This document shows positions 1 through 6,180 of a stretch of DNA of 8,202 nt, one piece after another; positions within the stretch are counted from its first letter, which is position 1; every line of letters begins with the position of its first letter. The stretch is from Chloroflexota bacterium (GTDB taxonomy: Bacteria; Chloroflexota; Anaerolineae; B4-G1), in assembly GCA_003648085.1 (NCBI GenBank), contig QMOC01000086.1, positions 1-8,202 of the forward strand, in the 5' to 3' direction. The position numbers and the translations under genes were made by a program. The notes under the pieces were generated by a model that was not told the origin of the DNA, did not search any database, and was given only the letters and a program-made list of their open reading frames with translations.

Positions 1-11
1 AGTCAAGCATA

Positions 12-290
12 ATGCCGATCTACGAGTATCGCTGTCAGCAATGTAATCGGGTCTTCAGTCATCTCTTCCGCACACTGCGGGCGGCTGAGGAGGAGGGAGC
101 ACCGCCGTGCCCGGCCTGCGGTGCCCGCGAGGTGCGGCGGATTGTCTCGCCTGTGGCGGTGCTGAGCGGGAGTAAAACCAGTGCTGGGGAACAGGCCGAG
201 AAGACCGCCACCGAAAGCAAACCGCAACTCTTTGGCCGCAAGGAACTGAACCAAATCCTGCAGGAGCGCAAGCGCCTGGGTATTGATTGA
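12..290 (+). CDS. FmdB-family zinc ribbon protein
   Basis: This is a small (92 aa) putative regulatory or metal-binding protein of the FmdB/CxxC-CxxC zinc ribbon family. It begins with the family's characteristic MPIYEYRC. Two cysteine pairs are visible, C8-x2-C11 and C33-x2-C36, which would bind one zinc. They are followed by the usual RRIVSP strand at about residues 42-47. The last 40 residues are polar and low in complexity, ending in a basic/hydrophobic helix, which is normal for the family. The molecular function of FmdB proteins is poorly defined; the name comes from a regulator of formamidase genes, and no such genes are nearby. Only 11 nt precede the ATG and no Shine-Dalgarno site is visible in them. 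The start is chosen by the conserved N-terminus. The next gene starts on the same strand, so co-transcription with it is possible. Confidence 0.9.
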   Translation: MPIYEYRCQQCNRVFSHLFRTLRAAEEEGAPPCPACGAREVRRIVSPVAVLSGSKTSAGEQAEKTATESKPQLFGRKELNQILQERKRLGID

Positions 291-305
291 CGGCGTACCT
301 GGGAA

Positions 306-407
306 ATGAAGCCGGTAAACCACATCGCAGGCATCATCGTCCCCGATGCAATCATCAAGCGGCTGGGAGAATTGCCCGCATTGCTGGCGCAGTGGAATGG
401 AGAGTAA
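306..407 (+). CDS. possible small ORF, 33 aa, unknown function
   Basis: The short gap between the FmdB gene and the GH3 gene contains an ATG-initiated reading frame of 33 residues. It starts MKPVNHIAGIIVPD and ends LLAQWNGE. The composition is protein-like: a mixed hydrophobic segment IAGIIVPDAIIKRL followed by an amphipathic stretch, with no low complexity. Its stop codon (TAA, 405-407) lies 4 nt before the GTG that I favour as the GH3 start, an arrangement typical of translational coupling. No clear Shine-Dalgarno site precedes its ATG, and I do not recognise the protein. It could be a genuine microprotein, the remnant of a longer gene, or chance. Confidence 0.3.
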   Translation: MKPVNHIAGIIVPDAIIKRLGELPALLAQWNGE

Positions 408-411
408 ACCT

Positions 412-1599
412 GTGGCAGTCAATTGGAGTGCGTCAGAAAAAACGTCCGGAGGTCCTGACTTAGCGGGGGATTCCCTGTTGAATCAGGGCTTCCGAGGCAT
501 TTTTCGATACCGTCTTCAGCCCTGGTACGATGGGTTAGAGGATCCCGCAGCAGCGCAACAGGCTGTGTTGGAGCGGTTACTCTCCGACTACGCTCGTACC
601 GCCTACGGGCGCGAGCACGGCGCGGCCGAGGTGCGCACCATCGCCGATTACCGCCGCGCCTTCCCCGTCGTCACCTACGCCGACCTGGAGCCGCTCATCC
701 GGCGGGTGACGGCGGGCGAAACCAGCCTGCTGCTGCCGGAGCCGCCCGTCGCCTGGGGCATGACGCGGGGTACGACAGGTCAGAGCAAGAGCGTGCCCAT
801 CACCTCCACCGATCTGGAGATGCGCGCTGCTGGATCGCGGGTGCTGCTCAATTACGTGCTCCGCAGCGGTCGGGACGATGTCCTGCAGGGAGCCTGCCTC
901 AACCTGAATTACCCGGCGCAGGTGGACACGGTGCAGATGGGCGGGCGGGAGGTACCCCGAGGCTACAGTTCTGGCATCTACGCCCGCTACAACGCCGAGC
1001 GTTCCAACCTGTGGCTCGTGCCAGTGCAGGAGGAGATAGACGCGCTGGGGGGGCGCGACAGCGAAGCCGACTGGCGGAGCCGCTTCGCCCTGGTCTACGA
1101 GCGAGCGCGGGAGGAGTCGGTTACAATGTGCATCGGTGTGACGCAGACGATGCTACGCTTCGCCCGCTTCCTGCCCCATCGCTACGGCCTCTACCCCAAA
1201 GACGTGTGGCGTATGCAACTGCTGGGCTGCACCAGCATCGCTGGTATCCACAGCAAGTATAAGCCGGCGCTGCGTGCCCTCTACGGTCCGGTGGAGGTGC
1301 TCGAAATTTACGGCGCGACGGAGGGCATCTTTGCCCAGCAACTGGACGAGCGGCCCTACGTCGTCCCCAACTACGACCTGTTTTTCTTCGAGGTGGACAC
1401 CGGCCGGGAAGTCAAGATGCTGCACGAGATGCGGCGTGGCGAGATCGGCAGCCTCGTCGTCTCGACGCCCGTCTTCCCGCGCTACCGCATCGGCGACCTG
1501 GTGCGCTGCTTCGGTGCGCCGTACTACCGCTGCATCGGACGGGAGCGACCGCTGGCGCGGCTCAGATACGCGCTGGAGCGGCTGATCCATTGGGGATAG
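412..1599 (+). CDS. GH3-family acyl-acid adenylating protein, lacking C-terminal domain
   Basis: This belongs to the GH3 (auxin-responsive promoter) branch of the adenylate-forming superfamily. Plant members activate a carboxylic acid with ATP and join it to an amino acid; bacterial substrates are mostly unknown. Numbered from GTG 412 (395 aa), the three nucleotide-binding motifs are present: GMTRGTTGQSK at 116-126, EIYGATEG at 298-305 and YRIGDLVR at 358-365. Full GH3 proteins usually have well over 100 further residues forming a mobile C-terminal domain. This one stops about 30 residues after the last motif. I favour GTG 412 because GGAGAG (399-404) lies 7 nt upstream; ATG 397 and ATG 346 are in frame but have no good ribosome site. 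The stop is 3 nt from the stop of the convergent membrane gene. It is either a naturally short form, perhaps only an adenylase, or a truncated gene. Confidence 0.85.
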   Translation: MAVNWSASEKTSGGPDLAGDSLLNQGFRGIFRYRLQPWYDGLEDPAAAQQAVLERLLSDYARTAYGREHGAAEVRTIADYRRAFPVVTYADLEPLIRRVTAGETSLLLPEPPVAWGMTRGTTGQSKSVPITSTDLEMRAAGSRVLLNYVLRSGRDDVLQGACLNLNYPAQVDTVQMGGREVPRGYSSGIYARYNAERSNLWLVPVQEEIDALGGRDSEADWRSRFALVYERAREESVTMCIGVTQTMLRFARFLPHRYGLYPKDVWRMQLLGCTSIAGIHSKYKPALRALYGPVEVLEIYGATEGIFAQQLDERPYVVPNYDLFFFEVDTGREVKMLHEMRRGEIGSLVVSTPVFPRYRIGDLVRCFGAPYYRCIGRERPLARLRYALERLIHWG

Positions 1600-1602
1600 C
1601 CG

Positions 1603-2028
1603 TCAGAACCTGGGCCGCAACAGACCACCGATGAGTATCGCCACGCCAATGGCGATGAGGACCAGCGGCCAGGTGCTCTCCAGCCCCAGTACAGCGCCTA
1701 CGCCGATGACCAGCAGGATCAGAGCAAGCATCAGCAGGCCGCCGACCGGCCGCCGCCATTCCGGTACCGCCAGTCGCAGCAGGATCTGTAACAGCAGCAC
1801 CGCCCCGGCCATCAGCAATATCCAGTTCCAGGAGTTGGTCGGTGTGATGAAGGGCGTCATCCCCAGGTTGGCCACCAGCAGGATGCAGCCAGCCAGGATA
1901 AGGATGATGGCCCAAGTGGCGCTGGACAGCGGGTCACGGGCCCACTTCTCGCCTCGGCCCTTCTCGTCCCATTCCTTTTCCTCTTCTTCGGCTTCCTCCC
2001 ACCTCGCGTGTTCGCCTTTCTCGCTCAT
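1603..2028 (-). CDS. four-helix membrane protein, LiaF/DUF5668-like
   Basis: This 141-aa protein has a strongly charged, Glu/Lys/Trp-rich cytoplasmic tail (residues 1-32, including EEAEEEEKEW). Four hydrophobic segments follow at about 37-57, 67-86, 94-113 and 119-137, and it ends in a short basic RPRF. The repeated LL-x-G pattern and the final TWPLVLIAIGVAILIGG resemble the transmembrane regions of LiaI/LiaF-type or DUF5668 proteins. Those are often linked to cell-envelope stress, but that match is from pattern memory only and the C-terminal LiaF sensor domain is absent. The start is well supported by an AAAGGAGG ribosome site (2035-2042) 6 nt upstream, and a sigma-70-like promoter lies just above it. 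No terminator is visible in the 3 nt between its stop and that of GH3, so the two transcripts probably overlap. Confidence 0.75.
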   Translation of the reverse strand: MSEKGEHARWEEAEEEEKEWDEKGRGEKWARDPLSSATWAIILILAGCILLVANLGMTPFITPTNSWNWILLMAGAVLLLQILLRLAVPEWRRPVGGLLMLALILLVIGVGAVLGLESTWPLVLIAIGVAILIGGLLRPRF

Positions 2029-2048
2029 TGTGCGCCTCCTTTGTTTCC

Positions 2049-2077
2049 ATTTTACACGACTTGACCGGATACAGCAA
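2049..2077 (-). promoter_or_regulatory. sigma-70-type promoter for the membrane protein gene
   Basis: Read on the minus strand, TTGCTG (-35, bases 2077-2072) is followed after exactly 17 nt by TAAAAT (-10, bases 2054-2049). The expected transcription start is near 2042, which places the AAAGGAGG ribosome site at the very 5' end of a leader of about 14 nt. The prediction rests on consensus matching alone. Confidence 0.5.
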
Positions 2078-2100
2078 GTGCGCTGCGCCAGTCGAAAAAG

Positions 2101-2185
2101 TCGCTTCCGTCATAGCACGGGCTCGCCCGCCGGAGGCTCCACTACGTTCAAGCCTCCGACTCAGAAGCGAAGCCCCTTCGGGGCT
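2101..2185 (+). other. structured intergenic element: candidate RNA junction plus adjacent hairpin
   Basis: Three nested or adjacent helices can be drawn from exact complements. The outer helix pairs TCGCTTC (2101-2107) with GAAGCGA (2164-2170). Inside it, CGGG (2118-2121) pairs with CCCG (2126-2129) across a CTCG loop, and CGGAGGCT (2131-2138) pairs with AGCCTCCG (2151-2158) across 12 nt. Abutting the outer helix, AGCCCC (2171-2176) pairs with GGGGCT (2180-2185) across TTC. The element lies between divergent genes, 75 nt upstream of the methyltransferase start. It could be a leader RNA, a small RNA, or a copy of a palindromic intergenic repeat. It matches no riboswitch class that I can name. 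The strand is assigned on the assumption that it is the leader of the downstream gene. The flanks, 2078-2100 and 2186-2246, hold nothing I recognise. Confidence 0.45.
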
Positions 2186-2259
2186 GAGATTTGGAGATGA
2201 CCGGTGCCCAGACAACGCTCTAAACATTCCCTGTGGTAGGCAGCGAGGGAGGGAGAACG

Positions 2260-2985
2260 ATGAACGCCAGCAGCACACACGATCGGCAGCGCCGGGACGC
2301 TGATCTGAGAGCGGGTATCCAGAAACGGATGGCTCAAGTGTTCGTTATGGTCGCTTTTCAAGCGGCGGTGCTGTTCCTTGCGGCAGGCAGGCTCGGCTGG
2401 TGGGGGGCGTGGGTCTATGTCGGCATCTACCTGGTCGGCATCGCCATCAACGCCGCCATCATGCTCCGCTACAGCCCGGAGACTATCGCGGAACGGGCCG
2501 AGTCCAGAGGATGGAAGGGCTGGGATCGGGTGGTCAGCGGCCTGTGGGCTGTGTTGTACTTCCTCGTGATGCTGCTCGTTGCCGGATTGGATGCGCGCTT
2601 CGGGTGGACGGGGCGGGTCGCGCTTGCAGTCCAGATCGCCGGGATCATGACCTTTGTGCTGGGAGGCGCGCTGTTCAGTTGGGCGATGGTCTCCAACGCT
2701 TACTTCTCAACGGTCGTCCGCATCCAGGAGGAGCGCGGACACGCTGTCTGCACCAGCGGTCCCTACCGGTTCATGCGCCATCCGGGCTACGCTGGCGCGA
2801 TCCTCCAATCGCTCGCGACGCCGCTGCTGCTCGGCTCGCTGTGGGCGCTTGTCCCAGGCGGGTTGGCGGCGCTGCTGGTGGTCGCCCGCACGGCGCTTGA
2901 GGACCGCATGCTGCACGAAGAACTCGAAGGCTACCGCGAATACGCTGCGCAGGTGCACTACCGTCTGCTGCCGGGGGTGTGGTAA
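2260..2985 (+). CDS. isoprenylcysteine carboxyl methyltransferase-like integral membrane methyltransferase
   Basis: This 241-aa polytopic protein belongs to the ICMT/PEMT group of membrane methyltransferases, which transfer a methyl group from S-adenosylmethionine to lipid-like or membrane-associated substrates. The signature GPYRFMRHPGYAGA (167-180) holds the family's R-x-x-R-H-P core. The C-terminal E-D-x-x-x-x-x-E-E segment followed by Y225-x2-Y228 (214-228) is also typical. Hydrophobic segments lie at about 27-43, 47-68, 94-112, 119-142 and 183-209. I choose ATG 2260 because GGAGG (2248-2252) sits 7 nt upstream; an in-frame GTG at 2233 would put that site inside the gene. Bacteria lack prenylated CaaX proteins of the eukaryotic kind, so the true substrate is unknown. 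The next + gene begins 67 nt later, after a tandem repeat. I see no convincing promoter directly upstream. Confidence 0.85.
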   Translation: MNASSTHDRQRRDADLRAGIQKRMAQVFVMVAFQAAVLFLAAGRLGWWGAWVYVGIYLVGIAINAAIMLRYSPETIAERAESRGWKGWDRVVSGLWAVLYFLVMLLVAGLDARFGWTGRVALAVQIAGIMTFVLGGALFSWAMVSNAYFSTVVRIQEERGHAVCTSGPYRFMRHPGYAGAILQSLATPLLLGSLWALVPGGLAALLVVARTALEDRMLHEELEGYREYAAQVHYRLLPGVW

Positions 2986-3010
2986 GGTGCTGGTACACTG
3001 GTGCGTTAGT

Positions 3011-3042
3011 AGATTGGTAGGTTGGCAGATTGGTGGATTGGG
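3011..3042 (+). repeat. tandem 8-mer repeat upstream of the permease, 4 units
   Basis: Four contiguous 8-base units occur here: AGATTGGT, AGGTTGGC, AGATTGGT and GGATTGGG. The preceding 8 bases (3003-3010) may be a fifth, degraded unit. They fill most of the gap between the methyltransferase and the permease. The permease has no canonical ribosome site, and the G-rich last unit, ending 10 nt before the ATG, is the nearest candidate. Confidence 0.7.
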
Positions 3043-3052
3043 GCGCTGACCG

Positions 3053-5296
3053 ATGATTCTCAAGAACCTCTTCCGCCGCAAAGGCCGCACCATCCTCACG
3101 CTGGTGGGCATCAGCATCGGCGTGGCGGCCATCGTCGCTCTGGGGGCGATGGCCGAGGGGATGCGCGCCGGCTACACCGCGATGGCCCGGGGCAGCCAGG
3201 CCGACCTGGTGCTCACCCAGAAGGGCGCGATGGACATCACGCTGGGCGGGGTCGAGGAGACGGTCGCCGAGCAATTGCGGGCCTGGCCCGAAGTGGCCGA
3301 CGCGGACGGCATGCTGATGGGCAACGTCCAGGCCGAGGAGGCTCCCTATTTCTTCATCTTCGGCTACGACCCCGGGGGGTTCGCCATCGCCCATTTCCGC
3401 ATCATCGAGGGGCAGGGGTTGACGGAGGCACGGGGAGTGCAGGGGAAGCCTCTCATCTTAGGCCGGGGTGCGGCGCAGAGTATGGGCAAGAAGGTGGGCG
3501 ACACACTCCGTGTCACCGGCGGCACCTTCCGCGTCGTCGGCATCTACGAGACGGGGGACGCCTTTGAAGAAGGGGGAGCGGTCATCCCACTGAAGGAGGC
3601 CCAGGCGCTCCTGCTGCAACCCCACCGCGTCTCCCTGCTCTACATCCGCCTGCGCGATCCGGCCGATGAACCCCGCCTGCGGGCACGGGTGGAGCGGCAC
3701 CTCTCCGACCTGACCCTCTCCACCACCTCCGAGTTCGCCGACCGGCAACAGGTTGTCGAGATTATGGGAGGGTTCGCCCTGAGCATCGCCGGGCTGGCGG
3801 TGGTCATCGGCGGGGTAGGGATGACCAACACGCTCTTTATGTCGGTCTTCGAGCGCACACGGGAGATCGGCCTCCTGCGGGCGGTGGGCTGGCGGCGGGG
3901 TCGGGTGCTTCGCCTCATCCTGGGGGAGTCGCTGGTTCTTTCCGCCCTGGGCGGACTGACGGGCATCGCTCTGGGGACGCTGGCGGTCTTCTCCCTGCGC
4001 GGCTCCCTCGGTTTCCTGGGCACGCTGGGAGCGGGGTTCTCCCCTGAACTCTTCGTCCGCGCCCTCGTCACGGTGGGGGTACTGGGTGTCGTGGGGGGAG
4101 CCTATCCGGCCTGGTGGGCCAGTCGGTTGGTGCCGCTGGAGGCGTTGCGCTACGAGGGCGGGGCAGCGGATAGAGGAGCGGATAAGCGGATAGCGTGGGC
4201 GGGAATGGCAATACGCAATATCTTGCGGCGGCGCACGCGCACGGCGCTGACCGCGCTGGGCGTGAGTATCGCCATTGCCGCCATCGTCGCGCTGGGTGGT
4301 ATCACTCAGGGGATGGCCGATTCGCTGACCAGTGTGCTGACCGGCAGCCAGGCCGAATTGATGGCCATTGAGGCAGACGTCTCCGACACCAGTTACAGCG
4401 CCATTGACGAGCGGATCGGGGCGCGCATCGCCGCCCTGCCCGACGTGGAGGCGGTCTCCGGCGTCGTCTTTACCGCGATCGGTACTGAGGACGTGCCGAT
4501 GCTGCTCGTGTTCGGCTATCATCCCCGCGAGTTCGCCATCCGGCGTCTTCGCATCGTCGAAGGAGAACCCCTGACCGCGCGCCGCCAGGCCCTCGTCGGC
4601 CGGCAGGCGACGGAGAACCTGGGCCTGGAGGTGGGGGATACGCTCCGCCTGCTGGAGAGCCGCTTCCGCGTCGTCGGCATCTTTGAGACCGGGGTGGGCT
4701 ACGAGGAGAGCGGGGTCGTCATCGGCCTGCGGGAGGCCCAGGCGCTGGCCGGGAAGCCACACCAGGTGACCTGGTACCTCATCAAACTGCGCGCTCCGGA
4801 GCGGGCGGAGGAGATACGGGACGAATTGAACGGTCGCTTCCCGGAGATCGCCGTCTCCCTCACCTCCGAATTCATCGAGGACATGCCCGATATGCGGACG
4901 AACCAGGAGATGATCGGGCAGATCTCGTTCCTGGCGATGTTCATCGGCGGGGTGGGGATGCTGAACACGATGCTGATGAGCGTGCTGGAGCGGACGCGGG
5001 AGATCGGGGTGCTGCGGGCGCTAGGCTGGCGCAGGCGACAAGTGCTGGGGATGATCCTGCGGGAGGCGCTGGCGCTGGGTGTGCTGGGTGGTATCTGTGG
5101 TCTCCTCTTGGGGATGGGGCTGGCCTGGGGGACGTTGCAGATCCCGGTGATAAAGGGGATGCTAAGCCCCCGCTACACGCCGCAGTTGCTCGTCCAGGCC
5201 CTGCTGGTGGCGGTGGTGACGGGGGCGCTGGGTGGGCTCTACCCGGCCTGGCGGGCGACGCAGATGCGGCCCGTGGAGGCGCTGCGGTATGAGTAG
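3053..5296 (+). CDS. ABC transporter permease, tandem fusion of two MacB/FtsX-type permeases
   Basis: This 747-aa membrane protein consists of two homologous halves, residues 1-368 and 385-747, joined by a 16-residue linker. Each half has a MacB-type layout: a basic cytoplasmic start (FRRKGRT and LRRRTRT), a first helix (ALG.S-type near residues 13-33), an extracytoplasmic domain of about 200 residues, then three helices. The hallmark loop after the second helix is present in both halves: ERTREIGLLRAVGWRR from 267 and ERTREIGVLRALGWRR from 646. Each half also ends with EALRYE. Conserved blocks such as GDTLR, FRVVGI and EAQAL recur in both halves. In MacB/LolCE systems two permease chains pair with an ATPase dimer; here one chain could supply both. 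It lies 1.0 kb upstream of an adaptor/ATPase pair that could be its partner, with no ATPase immediately adjacent. The ATG start fits the conserved N-terminus, but the ribosome site is weak. Confidence 0.93.
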   Translation: MILKNLFRRKGRTILTLVGISIGVAAIVALGAMAEGMRAGYTAMARGSQADLVLTQKGAMDITLGGVEETVAEQLRAWPEVADADGMLMGNVQAEEAPYFFIFGYDPGGFAIAHFRIIEGQGLTEARGVQGKPLILGRGAAQSMGKKVGDTLRVTGGTFRVVGIYETGDAFEEGGAVIPLKEAQALLLQPHRVSLLYIRLRDPADEPRLRARVERHLSDLTLSTTSEFADRQQVVEIMGGFALSIAGLAVVIGGVGMTNTLFMSVFERTREIGLLRAVGWRRGRVLRLILGESLVLSALGGLTGIALGTLAVFSLRGSLGFLGTLGAGFSPELFVRALVTVGVLGVVGGAYPAWWASRLVPLEALRYEGGAADRGADKRIAWAGMAIRNILRRRTRTALTALGVSIAIAAIVALGGITQGMADSLTSVLTGSQAELMAIEADVSDTSYSAIDERIGARIAALPDVEAVSGVVFTAIGTEDVPMLLVFGYHPREFAIRRLRIVEGEPLTARRQALVGRQATENLGLEVGDTLRLLESRFRVVGIFETGVGYEESGVVIGLREAQALAGKPHQVTWYLIKLRAPERAEEIRDELNGRFPEIAVSLTSEFIEDMPDMRTNQEMIGQISFLAMFIGGVGMLNTMLMSVLERTREIGVLRALGWRRRQVLGMILREALALGVLGGICGLLLGMGLAWGTLQIPVIKGMLSPRYTPQLLVQALLVAVVTGALGGLYPAWRATQMRPVEALRYE
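4165..4192 (+). repeat. 8-mer repeat (AGCGGATA x3) at the permease fusion joint
   Basis: Three exact copies of AGCGGATA occur at 4165-4172, 4177-4184 and 4185-4192. The first two are separated by GAGG and the last two are directly adjacent. They lie inside the permease gene and encode much of the linker GGAADRGADKRIAWAG (369-384). An ATG at 4205 starts the second half with MAIRNILRRR, as a separate gene would. The element therefore has the form of an intergenic short tandem repeat that is read through. Confidence 0.75.
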
Positions 5297-5318
5297 GTCT
5301 GTAGATCGGTAAATCGGT
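5295..5318 (+). repeat. tandem 8-mer repeat after the permease, 3 units
   Basis: Units AGGTCTGT, AGATCGGT and AAATCGGT run directly from the permease stop codon, and the first unit overlaps the TAG. They resemble the AGATTGGT units in front of the same gene. No hairpin plus T-tract terminator is visible between this permease and the convergent toxin gene (5297-5345). Confidence 0.6.
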
Positions 5319-5345
5319 GGAGGGTGTAAGAGGAGCCGACCAGTC

Positions 5346-5714
5346 TCACAAAGATGGCAGCCAGCGGAGTTGATTCCGTATCTCGTCGGCGCTGACTTGG
5401 TCTAGCAGGGTTAAGAGGCGATGGACTGTTTCGCTGATAGGGATCTGCTTAGATATGACGATGCCTGCGTGCTCCCGGCCCTGAGCCAGATACGTCATGT
5501 GCAGGGCAATGTAATCGGCGGCGTTGAAACTGAACAATGTGCGACCTTCCGCGGCAGCGTAAGCAAGTTGTTCAGCGTCAGAGAGCCCGCGCTGGTTAGC
5601 CTCGCGTGCATTCAGAACGTCGTAGCCACGGCGTCTCAACGCCATGGCTACGCTTTCGTGCACGTCCTCATCAATGTAGAGGCGGATAAACAGTGTAGGC
5701 TCCATCGTTCGCAT
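5346..5714 (-). CDS. DUF5615 PIN-like protein, probable toxin
   Basis: This 122-aa protein has the DUF5615 layout. A first strand with acidic residues (LYIDEDV, D15/E16/D17) is followed by a helix with RRRGYDVL. Then come a GLSDAEQLAYAAAEGRTL segment (43-60), SFNAADYIALH (62-72), in which N64 and D67 occupy the place of the second acidic site, and HAGIVIS (82-88). PIN-like folds usually act as Mg-dependent RNases, and DUF5615 proteins are commonly paired with DUF433 antitoxins. Exactly that arrangement is seen here: its ATG is only 3 nt after the stop of the DUF433 gene, consistent with coupled translation. No separate ribosome site is visible, and ATG 5705 is an alternative start that removes three residues. 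Its toxin role and RNase activity are inferred from family and context. Confidence 0.85.
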   Translation of the reverse strand: MRTMEPTLFIRLYIDEDVHESVAMALRRRGYDVLNAREANQRGLSDAEQLAYAAAEGRTLFSFNAADYIALHMTYLAQGREHAGIVISKQIPISETVHRLLTLLDQVSADEIRNQLRWLPSL

Positions 5715-5717
5715 CGC

Positions 5718-6131
5718 TTACCGAGCGGGGTGCAGCACGCCGTCGGTATCTATCTTCATGTCAAAACGTTCCAGGAGTGCCGGTAATTCGTCGGCTTTGA
5801 TGTCGGCCTCTATCTCAGCCTGGTGATCGTAATAGTAACTCAATGCATCATATAGTTGGGCTGGTGTCAGGCCAGCGTGACCGGAAAGGATCTCCATCGT
5901 GGTATAACCCATCTGGTGGTACCTGACCAACACCTTGACCGGAATGCGCGTTCCCCGCACCACAGGCCGTCCACCACAGACGCCAGGGGTTCGAGTGATG
6001 TGAGGATGATCTGCCGTAGCCTTGGGGTTCAGGCTGATCTGCACGACCTGCCGCTCGGCCAGGTCAAGCGGACGTGCAGGGTGCAGAACGCCGTTTTCAT
6101 AAGTCGCCTGTACAACCATTGGTGTATCCAT
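5718..6131 (-). CDS. AF2212-like / DUF433 fusion, probable antitoxin
   Basis: This 137-aa protein has two recognisable parts. Residues 5-36 (VQATYENGVLHPARPLDLAE and onward) match the small beta-rich AF2212-like (DUF104) antitoxin motif. Residues 43-110 carry the DUF433 signature: PHITRTPGVCGGRPVVRGTR, then VKVLVRYHQMGYTTMEIL, GLTPAQLYDALSYYYDH and EIEADI. DUF433 resembles a winged-helix DNA-binding antitoxin and typically represses its own operon. The start is ATG 6131, with GGAGAG (6139-6144) 7 nt upstream. A longer frame from 6173 would begin inside the -10 box and is unlikely. The C-terminus ends in GVLHPAR (131-137), an exact copy of residues 14-20. It precedes the DUF5615 gene with 3 nt between them. 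The antitoxin role is inferred from family pairing. Confidence 0.85.
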   Translation of the reverse strand: MDTPMVVQATYENGVLHPARPLDLAERQVVQISLNPKATADHPHITRTPGVCGGRPVVRGTRIPVKVLVRYHQMGYTTMEILSGHAGLTPAQLYDALSYYYDHQAEIEADIKADELPALLERFDMKIDTDGVLHPAR

Positions 6132-6171
6132 CGCTGTTCTCTCCGTTCTCACATTTGAGCGTCTCGATGCC

Positions 6172-6180
6172 ATTATACCA
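6172..6180 (-). promoter_or_regulatory. extended -10 promoter for the DUF433-DUF5615 pair
   Basis: On the minus strand the bases read TGGTATAAT, a perfect TATAAT with the TGn extension that compensates for a missing -35. No -35-like hexamer is seen at the right distance. Transcription would start near 6165, giving a leader of about 34 nt before ATG 6131. An AT-rich stretch lies just upstream at 6183-6210. Confidence 0.65.

Noticed and set aside
1600..1700. Frameshifted continuation of GH3 beyond its stop
   Set aside because: None of the plus-strand frames past 1599 resembles a GH3 C-terminal domain, and the minus strand there encodes a convincing membrane protein with its own promoter and ribosome site.
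2171..2195. AGCCCC-TTC-GGGGCT hairpin as a rho-independent terminator
   Set aside because: No run of T follows it; only GAGATTTGG does. It lies upstream of a plus-strand gene rather than after one.
3003..3042. Short tandem repeats as a CRISPR array
   Set aside because: The units are 8 bases with no spacers of 30-40 bases between them and no cas genes nearby.
3458..4762. Long minus-strand open frame (434 codons) antisense to the permease
   Set aside because: The plus strand encodes an unmistakable duplicated permease. The antisense frame is rich in Gln, Asp, His and Arg with no domain, as expected for the reverse complement of GC-rich coding DNA.
6148..6165. CTCA-N4-TGAG and GAG-N3-CTC inverted repeats as an operator for the toxin-antitoxin promoter
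   Set aside because: Their position near the start site is attractive, but arms of 3-4 bp are expected by chance. No longer palindrome is present.
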